Shown piece by piece: positions 1 through 64,000 of a stretch of DNA of 64,000 nt. The notes beneath the pieces were generated by a model that had not been told where the DNA came from, did not search any database, and saw nothing but the letters and a program-made list of their open reading frames with translations. The DNA comes from Escarpia spicata (lineage: Eukaryota; Annelida; Polychaeta; Sabellida; Siboglinidae), in the NCBI GenBank assembly GCA_963995525.1, contig OZ023209.1, positions 29,155,379 to 29,219,378 on the forward strand. The letters are read 5' to 3'. A program made the translations under genes and the position numbers. The first letter of the stretch is position 1; each line of letters begins with the position of its first letter.

Positions 1-2259
1 GTGCAGACATTGCCCGTTTTGTTAGTATAATACAAACGATCAATCTACGTGAACGTAGGCACGTGGCTAATTTTACAGTTTACTAATAGACTCTAGTAAG
101 CCCCAAGCATAAAGATGCACACAGGGCGTTTTTAACATGCAATGTGGGGGGCATTGCCCCCAGCCTTTTCACTTGCCCTCAGTCAGCCCAACATCCACAA
201 ATCCTGCCCTTTTTGCGAGGGTATTAAAACATATAAAGAACACTAACTGGTAAACAATCTTGAACATTGCTATTTGTTGAGAAGAAGATCCTGATTCCCC
301 CCCAGAAAAAGGCAACTAGTCGAGATCAAAATCCGTGCAGAAATGGGCAAATTGCACCATGAAAGGGCAATATACTAGCGACTGTCATGCCAAAAGAGGT
401 ATTTTTTAGAGGAATGTCGTCAAATGGCAAAGATAAATAAAAAAAGACAACTCATGATAGTGGCGTAGTGACCCGGAATAGGATTTGCACTCGTACCCGG
501 GCCCTGCTACCAGACCCTTTGTTCTGATCATGTAGTTTGCGCTACACGTGTCTTGTCTAGGCGGAACCGGCGCAGTATAAGACCGCACGTCGTAACTATT
601 AGGGCCGTGTAGATACTAAAGCCATTGGGAGCTCTTTTTGTATTGATACTTATAAAATGCGCAAAGCATTAAAAAAACATTTTTGAACGCAAATGACTGC
701 TGTCAGTCTAATTTTGACATATAAACTAGTTAACACGTTTTCAATTTTATTCGTTGCATAACACTTGCCCAAAGACCTCCAACCCTACCTCCTACATACG
801 ACACGCTTAACAGCACACATTTTGGCGGTTAAATGTAGTTCAATAACATTCGCCAGGTAGCGTCTCTGCTAAATATATCACCGCTACGCTCCGCCACTGC
901 ATCCGATTTTGATTTCTTTCAGTATTTTTTGTCCTTGGCTATACATAATCATTGTTGTTGTTGTTTTGACGTCACTATGTTTTGTTTAGGCAAAATTACT
1001 TTCTAGTTACGATAACAGTACCCGCCACCCTCCCTTTTGTAAGGAAATCTCGACCTATTTATAGATTCACCAATCGCGATATTAACAGCCTGGCCAATGG
1101 GACGATAGGCAGACTTCGTTTCCGGCCGCTGTGTTGGGCTTGCCCATGTGCACCGAGGTTTGCAATCGTTTCAACTGTCATTTGTCCTAGGTACACATGT
1201 ATCTTATACAGTTTTTACCTTTTAATACTGAAGATATCCTCTTAATAATGAATGTTGTCTGACAACCAAGGTGAGGTGTCTTCTACGCAGAAGCATCTAG
1301 ACTAGTGCGGTAGAAGTAGTGGCAGACGAAATGTGCCGTTCGGCTCTGCGAGTCTGATGTTTTCTGACTGTGATCCTCATCCTGCTATTCCTAAATTTCC
1401 TGGGTCTGGGCTTGGCAGTTTATGTCCATGACTGTCTCAAGTCGTGCTTCTAAGACTAAAGTTACATAAACCCTTTCCATGTAAATGTGACACGTCTCAC
1501 TTCAAAATAGATGACACCTGTTTTAATAACCAGCGATGTACCATTATTTACAGATGCCACATGTTGACATCCATATTATAATTAATAGTTTAGCCTGGTC
1601 CTGGACCGAAGCTAGGTAGGCCCTACATTTCGGTCGGTAATTATTTACATGATTAACTTTTATTAATTTAACGGTTGTGGATAGTTACAGTATTTAATAA
1701 TAATAATATGATCGTACTACGTAATCGTCCAATAACACCACAACATAGTTTTGTAATACCTGACAGTCTGTGACTTTTTGTTTTAATATTAAAATCAATA
1801 ATTCTGCTGCTCTGGTAGTGGAGTAACTGCAAGACGGCAAATCATGTACTATAATAGAAGCTCCTGAAAGTTCTTCTTTGCATTAATACATTCATTATAG
1901 TTTATACACCAAAATACAACAGTTATAAATACACTGATAGTGGCAACTGGTAATTAATACAAATTTAAACATAATTGGAAACAGGACTGTCAATGCTGTT
2001 TTGAATCTAAAGGTCATTACTATAACATTTCAAGTTAGGAAACACTATCAAACTATGCAAATCCACTTTATTTTGTAACCCAGAATTACTTTTGAGACTT
2101 TGACCCAGCCAAAATATTGAGTTATTTTTGTATTGTGGGACTTTGTATACTAACAAAACCTCTAAGTATGACATGTGATAATTTAATAATATATTATCTC
2201 GCTGAAATCACAATATATGAACATTGACCTATACAGTGGATAGACAGAGTGAAACCGCA
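1..2259. other. Upstream flank of YEATS2, no supported gene
   Basis: AT-rich sequence with no convincing coding exon on either strand. It presumably holds the YEATS2 promoter and 5' UTR, but no TATA box, CpG cluster or start site can be assigned with confidence. A short GTT run lies near 952-966. An acceptor-like CTATACAG at about 2230-2237 could end a 5' UTR intron just before the start codon. Confidence 0.4.
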
Positions 2260-57184
<54,925 letters not shown>

Positions 57185-57204
<20 letters not shown>

Positions 57205-58508
57205 CACAGTTGACGTGTCACTGTGTCGGTGATGCCTGAAGACCAGTCCTTCATAGCAGTATCATTGGCAGTGACACCAGACACGACATGACACAGTTGA
57301 CGTGTCAGTGAAGTCTGAAGACCAGTCCTTCACAGCAGCTGCAATGATAGTGACACCAGACACGACATGACACAGTTGACGTGTCAGTGAAGTCTGAAGA
57401 CCAGTCCTTCACAGCAGCTACAATGATAGTGACACCAGACACGACATGACACTGTTGACGTGTCAGTGAAGTCTGAAGACCAGTCCTTCACAGCAGCTGC
57501 AATGATAGTGACACCAGACACGACATGACACAGTTGACGTGTCAGTGAAGTCTGAAGACCAGTCCTTCACAGCAGCTGCAATGATAGTGACACCAGACAC
57601 GACATGACACAGTTGACGTGTCAGTGAAGTCTGAAGACCAGTCCTTCACAGCAGCTGCAATGGCAGTGACACGGGACATAACGTGACACATACGTGTCAC
57701 TGTGTCAGTGATGCCTGAAGGCCAGTCCTTTACAACAGCTGCAATGATAGTGACACCAGACACGACATGACACAGTTGACGTGTCAGTGAAGTCTGAAGA
57801 CCAGTCCTTCACAGCAGCTGCAATGATAGTGACACCAGACACGACATGACACAGTTGACGTGTCATTGAAGTCTGAAGACCAGTCCTTCACAGCAGCTGC
57901 AATGATAGTGACATCAGACACGACATGACACAGTTGACGTGTCAGTGAAGTCTGAAGACCAGTCCTTCACAGCAGCTGCAATGATAGTGACACCAGACAC
58001 GACATGACACAGTTGACGTGTCAGTGAAGTCTGAAGACCAGTCCTTCACAGCAGCTGCAATGATAGTGACACCAGACACGACATGACACAGTTGACGTGT
58101 CAGTGAAGTCTGAAGACCAGTCCTTCACAGCAGCTACAATGATAGTGACACCAGACACGACATGACACAGTTGACGTGTCAGTGAAGTCTGAAGACCAGT
58201 CCTTCACAGCAGCTGCAATGATAGTGACACCAGACACGACATGACACAGTTGACGTGTCAGTGAAGTCTGAAGACCAGTCCTTCACAGCAGCTGCAATGA
58301 TAGTGACACCAGACACGACATGACACAGTTGACGTGTCAGTGAAGTCTGAAGACCAGTCCTTCACAGCAGCTGCAATGGCAGTGACACGGGACATAACGT
58401 GACACATACGTGTCACTGTGTCAGTGATGCCTGAAGGCCAGTCCTTTACAACAGCTGCAATGATAGTGACACCAGACACGACATGACACAGTTGACGTGT
58501 CAGTGATG
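57185..58508 (+). repeat. 79-bp minisatellite covering the YEATS2 stop codon and 3' UTR
   Basis: About 16 units of 79 bp (GACACAGTTGACGTGTCAGT, GAAGTCTGAAGACCAGTCCT, TCACAGCAGCTGCAATGATA, GTGACACCAGACACGACAT). The first unit overlaps the end of exon 17 and its TGA. A variant pair of units at about 57657-57740 and 58374-58457 is 717 bp apart, indicating block duplication of about nine units. Each unit has a TGACAC...GTGTCA short palindrome. Confidence 0.93.
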
Positions 58509-59280
58509 ACATGCAGTGATATTGTTGAACAAGAAAATCATTACTTCATGATTTGCAGCATTGTTGGGTCAATGTTTTTACAGATACAGAGGAGTGTGTT
58601 ATGGAGTGTGTATATATATATATATATTATATATATATTGTATATATATTGTATATATATATATATTTATATATATATATACATATATATACAGGCCACA
58701 GTGGTTTGGACCGTAGGTGCATTTAATAAAACTGAGGAAAAGCCAATATACATTCGAAGGGGTGAAAGTATAGATTAAAAAAATTAATAATGCAATTTAG
58801 AATTATTATCTTGAAAAAAGTGTTTTCCATACTTTTATTGAATGGTATTTGATTTGAAATGTAAATACCTAACTTTTAGGTTTCCTGTCTTAACCTTGTA
58901 TTCTTTGGGTGGGTTGGTTCAACCACCCATAACTTTGTGTGACAAGTTAACTTACAAGGATAACTTTGATATCACTATAACTCTAAACATTAATGTTATC
59001 CTGTAACATGATACTCAAATTACCACATCACTAAAATATATCTTACGGTCTGAATCTTTATTAGTCATTCAGTCAACTTCCTGCTGTTGAGGGCACAAAG
59101 AGAACACCACTGGTTCTGGCATACCATGTAACGATGCTTCTGTTCATATCTTTTTCCGTGATGCTGTTTTCTTACAGTGACAACATGTCCTACCATTTGC
59201 TGTCCAACATAAGGCCATCTTGGGCAATTGACATATCCAGTTTATTGGCGTATGCGTATATCACAACAAATTTGGGGGTG

Positions 59281-59560
59281 TCTTCTGTCAAGATTTACCT
59301 TTGCCAGCAACGTTGGTAACAGTTATATACGTGAATTACATTACTATTGCTGCATAACATCTCGTCAATGAAACATTCCCGCACACAGTAGTCAATTTAA
59401 ACATTTTGCCTCATGTTTTTGTAATGAAGAAACACTTGTGGCCAGAATTTCAACAAATTATACTATGGAATGCACGAACGCAATACATATCCGGCATCCA
59501 TTTTGATGGATTGACATATCATTTGCTAGGCAAAAGGTCACATGGTGGAGAGGTCAATTC
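59281..59560. repeat. Dispersed repeat, copy 2
   Basis: Partner of 56721-56990 (shared AAGAAACACTTGTGGCC and GAATTTCAACAAAT blocks in the same order). Confidence 0.75.
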
Positions 59561-60194
59561 GCCAATGAACAATAAACGCAATTGTCCGAGCCCATTCTAT
59601 CTCTTGATCATCATTGCCAGTTATGTGTCTGTTTTGTCCACCAAGCAAACAGGTACTTTGGCTATCAAACAAGTGTCGATATGTACAGAAAAGTGAGTGC
59701 ATCAAGAAAGACATTAGTTAAATGTGCTCTGTGTGAGCAATAAATGCCATATTCATGTTCCACAAGCTCAAGTCTGGCTCTGTATCAAAAGGGTGCAATT
59801 ACAGGTATTAATTGTGTAGAATTTTGATACAGAAATAAACACTTGTTTAACAAAGCAAACATAGTATTTGTCTTTGTTGAATAAGTCTCTAGTATGTCAA
59901 CGAGGTATCTCTCGGGAGTTTTCTTGCAACTCACACGCGGTCTACAATGTAATTGCAGAATGTGCCGCCCAACGTGTTCTTTACCTTTTGTATTTATAGC
60001 ATTAACATGTTATAATGACTACACTGAAACATGGATTCACGTAGTTGTTGTTCCTCTCATGTTTCCAAATATGTTTGGGGTGAGGGTGGCCTCGATACTG
60101 ATTCTTGAATTCAGTTTTCTTTTTTTCTCCCTCATTGGTCTTGCTCTGCTGCCTCCACCAACCGTCTCCACCCCTCTATATTTCGTTTACCCTC

Positions 60195-60352
60195 TCCATT
60201 CTCTTCCCAATCCCTCCAAATCTCTCTTTACACAATCCTCCCTTTGCAATCTAGATCATCCTCGCTTTTTTCCCTTCCATTCTCCGTGCAACTGTTTTCT
60301 TTGCCAACCGTTCTACTCCCGTTCGCTCCTCCTGTCCAGCCCACTATAGTTG
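60195..60352 (-). mobile_element. RTE-like 3' fragment
   Basis: Shares order and wording with 18660-18825 of the larger RTE relic (CTCTCTTTACACAATCCTCC, CCGTTCTACTCCCGTTCGCT then TGTCCAGCCCA). It is thus a second, heavily truncated member of the family. Confidence 0.65.
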
Positions 60353-61810
60353 ACTCCTCGTTATTATCTTCTAAAATTATCCGTGTAGATTGTAGGATTA
60401 GTTATCATGTAAGCCCAGGCAGGTAGCTTATGCTCGTCACTGCTCCGTACATGACGTGATGCGGGTGAACTGTATTTTTTCCGTGAGTTTCGAAAGGACG
60501 CAGTGTCGCAAAGAGAGGAACCGCAAACAGGACGCAGGTGCCGTTTTGGTATGGACAGATGGTTAAATTAATGTTCATACTGTGTTGTTTAACTGGGATT
60601 TCCGTCCTACTTGGAATGGACTTGCATTGTGATCTGAATAGTTACTCTTCATTGCGTATGTAGCTCTTCGTGTAGGACTCTAGGTGCAGTTACACCAACA
60701 TGACACTAACTGCACTTGACCGATGAACAAGAAAGGCTTTTGCCCGGTACCGTTTCCTTTATAGTACACAAACAGTTACACCGTTCCTGGTTTAGCGGTC
60801 ATAAACAGTGGGCACAATATAAATTGAAATATAAGGCCGTAGACACTTTCTTGCATTTTAGGCACGGATTGTTTCTATCAACAATGTACCTAAAGTAAGC
60901 GATCATTTGTTCAACGCGATTAGCGGCATCATTATCCGTTGGCGTGATCGCTATGTGTTACATATTATGCGCAACCAGAACAGGCTGACAGTCGAAATGC
61001 AATCATCATCAAGCCAGTCCCCACTGACTAGAATAACAACTACTAACACAAAATAATGGAAGATTAGTCCACTGTACTAAAAGTGTCGCGTTAGTCGCAA
61101 GATGAAGTAACTCTCGCAGTCTTTATATGTATTACAATTCGGATAGCTGCTCAAAATTAGCCCATTTCCGACATAAAACATAACGTGTTAATTACTAGTT
61201 CATTTAATAAATTCTGCAGTGCAAATGTGCATTCTTTATGTCACGGTATTACCCGTTACTGCGATCATGCCCTTGTTTGTCCATCCTCTTCACAGAGCCG
61301 TTGAGTTCGCTTACAGAGACATTATTTAACAAGATTGCTATCCAGTGCCAAAACCACAGAAAGCAAAAGTCCAGCATTTTGTATACCCAAGTGAACCCCC
61401 GCCCTTCTGAGGTATTAGTCAACACAGTTTTAAGCATATTCACACTGCCAGCATTTACACAATACATACTCAGTATTTTCATAACCATTCATTATCTTAA
61501 ATCCTCAAATTTTGATCTCTTATGTCCTGATGCTATGCATGATCAAAATACAATTTTTCGGGAATTACCCATACACCTTTACATGTGCGCAGCACCGTCA
61601 TCAGAAAATACACAAACAACAATGGTTTAAGAGAGTCATCATCGATGACTCCTTACGTATTCAAGATGTGAATTTGATGCAAATTTGGTATATGTTTGGC
61701 ACACCAGCTCAGAGTATGGTTTAAGCTCCAGAGCACACACAATCTTTAGACATGAACTCTAGCTTCGTCAGTCCCAGTCAACCATGGATTAGGTTGTACA
61801 ACAGCCCTTC

Positions 61811-62020
61811 TCATATTTTGTTGGTTTTGAGCATGGACTGCGAGGCTTCATTGTCGGCCAGCTCCTCTTCGTCCAACTTCGTGTCGACCGGAACTCCGAT
61901 CTGACTGACGTCGGCCCAGGGCTGCACCTCGCCCTGGGCCAGCACCATGTAGGCGGCCCAGCCCAGGAAGTAAACGACGGCGGTGAGGTAGAACACTGTC
62001 TGCCACTGCTCTTGCGTTTG
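61811..62020 (-). CDS. SLC17-family transporter, last coding exon
   Basis: Sixty-nine codons plus TGA on the minus strand. Begins QTQEQWQTVFYLTAVVYFLG and continues through the final transmembrane helix into an acidic cytosolic tail (LDEEELADNE). This is the typical C-terminus of the SLC17 group (sialin, vesicular glutamate and Na+/phosphate co-transporter relatives), major-facilitator proteins that move organic anions or phosphate across plasma, lysosomal or vesicle membranes. Acceptor TATGTTGCAG. Which SLC17 member this is cannot be settled from the C-terminus alone. Confidence 0.85.
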   Translation of the reverse strand, partial: QTQEQWQTVFYLTAVVYFLGWAAYMVLAQGEVQPWADVSQIGVPVDTKLDEEELADNEASQSMLKTNKI

Positions 62021-62084
62021 CTGCAACATACGTAACACTTGGTAGGTTAGTTAGATGAGAAATATGTAATATATTGTTGATACT

Positions 62085-62415
62085 ATTGTAGAGCGCAGCG
62101 GTAAGAGCTTAGGACTCTCATCTGTGAGATCCCGGGTTGGAATCCTGAGCGTTGATGTCGAACCTTCGGCAAGTTAGTTTACTCTACATTGTTTCAGTTC
62201 ACTCAGCTGTATGAATGAGCACCTGGCTATACACAGTTGTGGATATTTGTGTAGGAATATTCTTTGCGCTTTAATTGCAGTATGGCTCAATGTTTCCCAG
62301 AAAAGTCGAGATGGTGTTCAATTGAATAGGTCTGCCAGGGAGTAAAGTGTAAAGCGCTTTGAGCAGTCATGAGAACTGGATACTGCGCTATATAAGAACT
62401 TACCTTTTTATTTTA
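62085..62415 (+). repeat. tRNA-derived SINE, copy 2
   Basis: A clear tRNA-like head (A-box-like GCGCAGCGGTAAGAGC, B-box-like GGGTTGGAATCC) is followed by the same body and AAAGCGCTTTGAGCAG / GCGCTATATAAGAACTTAC tail as the copy at 3036-3370. Lies in an intron of the SLC17 gene, antisense to it. Confidence 0.85.
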
Positions 62416-62956
62416 CAACAAGGGAATTTCTTATATTGCGCGCTATAAGTTGACGTATCTTACTATTATCGACGGACTGAGTCATGATACATATCAGGTA
62501 GCTTAATGCCTTGCTGAAGTATCGGATTCAGTGATCAAGCGTTTGACCGACAAGTTCAAAGTACTTCCCAAATGCTCGTGTCAAAACTCTCAAAAGTGCG
62601 ACTCGAACGTTTTTGGGGATTCAAGTCTGGCAGCCAGACAACATAGCCTTGTAGGTGAGTATTCCTTTGTCATCCGCTACTACTAATTGTACCACTGCAA
62701 TCCTCGGGTGTTGGAATCTACGGGTGCGAGACACATATTTCGACACAAGAAATAATTATATAAGTGGCATGGCAAGGGTAGTATGGTCAATTCTATATGT
62801 TTTCACTGATTTGTGGCCATCTTGGATATTTCAAATATCTCAAGGGTGGCATCATGCAGTTCCTGAATAGGTAGATCCTCTAGTTTTGTAAACGACCAAA
62901 ACATTAGGTATACACGGTTCAGCTCAAAATCACTGTTCGGCGACAAGACTAAAGGT

Positions 62957-63333
62957 CGGGTATACTGGCACGTTTTGTCATACCTGACCAGATCAAACCA
63001 GACCAAACAACGTCAGACCCCGCCAGACTACGTTAGACTGCTATGTATCCGCTACGCCGACCGGCACCGATTGTGCCGTACTTCAAATCGGAATGACGTC
63101 ATAATCACGTAAACTTCAAAAAACTTTCCAATTCGTCAGATCAACATTGAATAGAATCGACATTGTTGACAGTTTTCCAGTTTACATAATTATGACGTCA
63201 CGCCAGCTTGAAGTACGACGCAATCGGTGCTGGTCGTTGTAATGGATACGCTTCAGTCTGACACAGTCTGATGTGGTCTGACATGGTTTCGTCTGGTCTG
63301 GTCAAGTCGGGCGAAAAGTGCTTGTTTATCCCG
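62957..63333. mobile_element. Foldback MITE, ~377 bp, arms ~150 bp (SLC17 intron)
   Basis: The left arm (CGGGTATACTGGCACGTTTT...) pairs with the reverse complement of the right arm (CGGGATAAACAAGCACTTTT...) through GACCAGA/GTCAGACC blocks, CACCGATTG..., GTACTTCAA and TGACGTCATAAT, leaving a loop of only about 60-70 bp around 63120-63180. No ORF. Non-autonomous DNA element. Confidence 0.85.
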
Positions 63334-63399
63334 GTATTTTACTGACAGCTAGCATAACAAAGTAACACAACAATAACGTGTGCCGAAATGTAGACCTAC

Positions 63400-63641
63400 G
63401 TTGCTGGTGATCTTGCCGATGGCGTATGGCGCAATGATGCCAGGCAGAGTCGCCGCAGTGTTCGAGATGCCAAACAACAGGCCCGCGAACCGTGGCGCTA
63501 TGTCGACGTGGTTTATGACGAAGCCGCTGTACTGGAAGCCGCTGAAGCCGACGGCAATCGCCAGCATGACGACACCCATGTAGGGCGTGGCACATGTCAC
63601 GTAGCCCGTGGCGATTAGGAAGACGGCCGGAAGTAGATTGC
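63400..63641 (-). CDS. SLC17-family transporter, penultimate coding exon (gene continues off the window)
   Basis: Minus-strand exon of 242 nt entering in the last two bases of a codon (phase 1 entry) and ending on a codon boundary (ITSN / GTAGGT), which joins the 62020 exon in frame. Encodes two to three membrane helices with NLLPAVFLIATGYVTCATPY, then GFSGFQYSGFVINHVDIAPR, then FAGLLFGISNTAATLPGIIA, the strongly conserved SLC17 motif block (GFNVNHLDIAPR..LLGITN..TIPG in sialin). Upstream exons lie beyond position 64000. An acceptor CTACTTAG precedes the exon. Confidence 0.88.
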
Positions 63642-63754
63642 CTAAGTAGAACGCATAGACAAAACATAAAGATGCTTGAAAAATCCCATTTTATGGAGGG
63701 AGTTATAAATATGCGATCTTTCAAACAAGGGGTAATCTGGTGTTGCGTTTGTTC

Positions 63755-64000
<246 letters not shown>

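Larger units (their letters stand above)
58509..61810. other. Intergenic region between YEATS2 and the SLC17 gene
   Basis: The two genes converge here. A (TA)n tract lies at about 58611-58692. An AATAAA at 58725-58730 is a possible YEATS2 polyadenylation signal, beyond the array. No additional gene is supported; the short frames lack conserved or spliced character. Confidence 0.5.

Noticed and set aside
450..560. tRNA-like / SINE-head-like sequence on the minus strand
   Set aside because: Only vague B-box resemblance and no second copy in the window; not supportable.
62085..62160. Possible tRNA gene
   Set aside because: A- and B-box-like sequences are present but no cloverleaf acceptor stem could be closed, and the sequence continues into a shared SINE body and tail.

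Overview
This is a eukaryotic nuclear window: long AT-rich introns, GT-AG splice sites, abundant microsatellites, SINE/LINE relics and small inverted-repeat elements, and no operons or ribosome binding sites. The protein matches and repeat content suggest a marine invertebrate. A lophotrochozoan, perhaps a mollusc, is my guess; I cannot prove it from the sequence.

Main gene. One large + strand gene runs from 2260 to 57204. I assembled 17 coding exons by hand. Every junction has an AG acceptor and a GT donor, all phases agree, and the exons sum to 3786 nt (1261 codons plus stop). The product is YEATS2, the acyl-lysine reader subunit of the ATAC histone acetyltransferase complex. It has an N-terminal conserved region, a YEATS domain (about residues 185-305) with the aromatic pocket residues retained, a long disordered middle, a conserved module around residues 1010-1071, and a C-terminal histone-fold-like segment.

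Other genes. Intron 11 (22897-51697, 28.8 kb) contains an intact intronless 441-codon ORF on the opposite strand (28032-29357) that I do not recognise. At the right edge, on the minus strand, lie the last two coding exons of an SLC17-type anion/phosphate transporter (61811-62020 and 63400-63641). The rest of that gene lies beyond the window.

Mobile and repeat DNA. The introns hold two decayed non-LTR retrotransposons on the minus strand (16435-18030; 18560-22210, RTE-like) and a small RTE relic (60195-60352). They also hold two tRNA-derived SINEs, a family of short mariner-type elements with TA-flanked inverted ends, two long copies of an unclassified dispersed element, and several palindromic (foldback) elements. 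There are very long (CA), (GA) and (TG) tracts and about a dozen minisatellites.

The most striking pattern is that several minisatellites start exactly at YEATS2 exon edges and amplify the exon end plus its splice donor (after exons 6, 9 and 10) or the stop-codon region (exon 17). The exon-6 junction repeat also appears in reverse orientation in intron 9. This creates long complementary intronic arrays that flank exons 7-9, a 2013-nt in-frame block that could be circularised or skipped.
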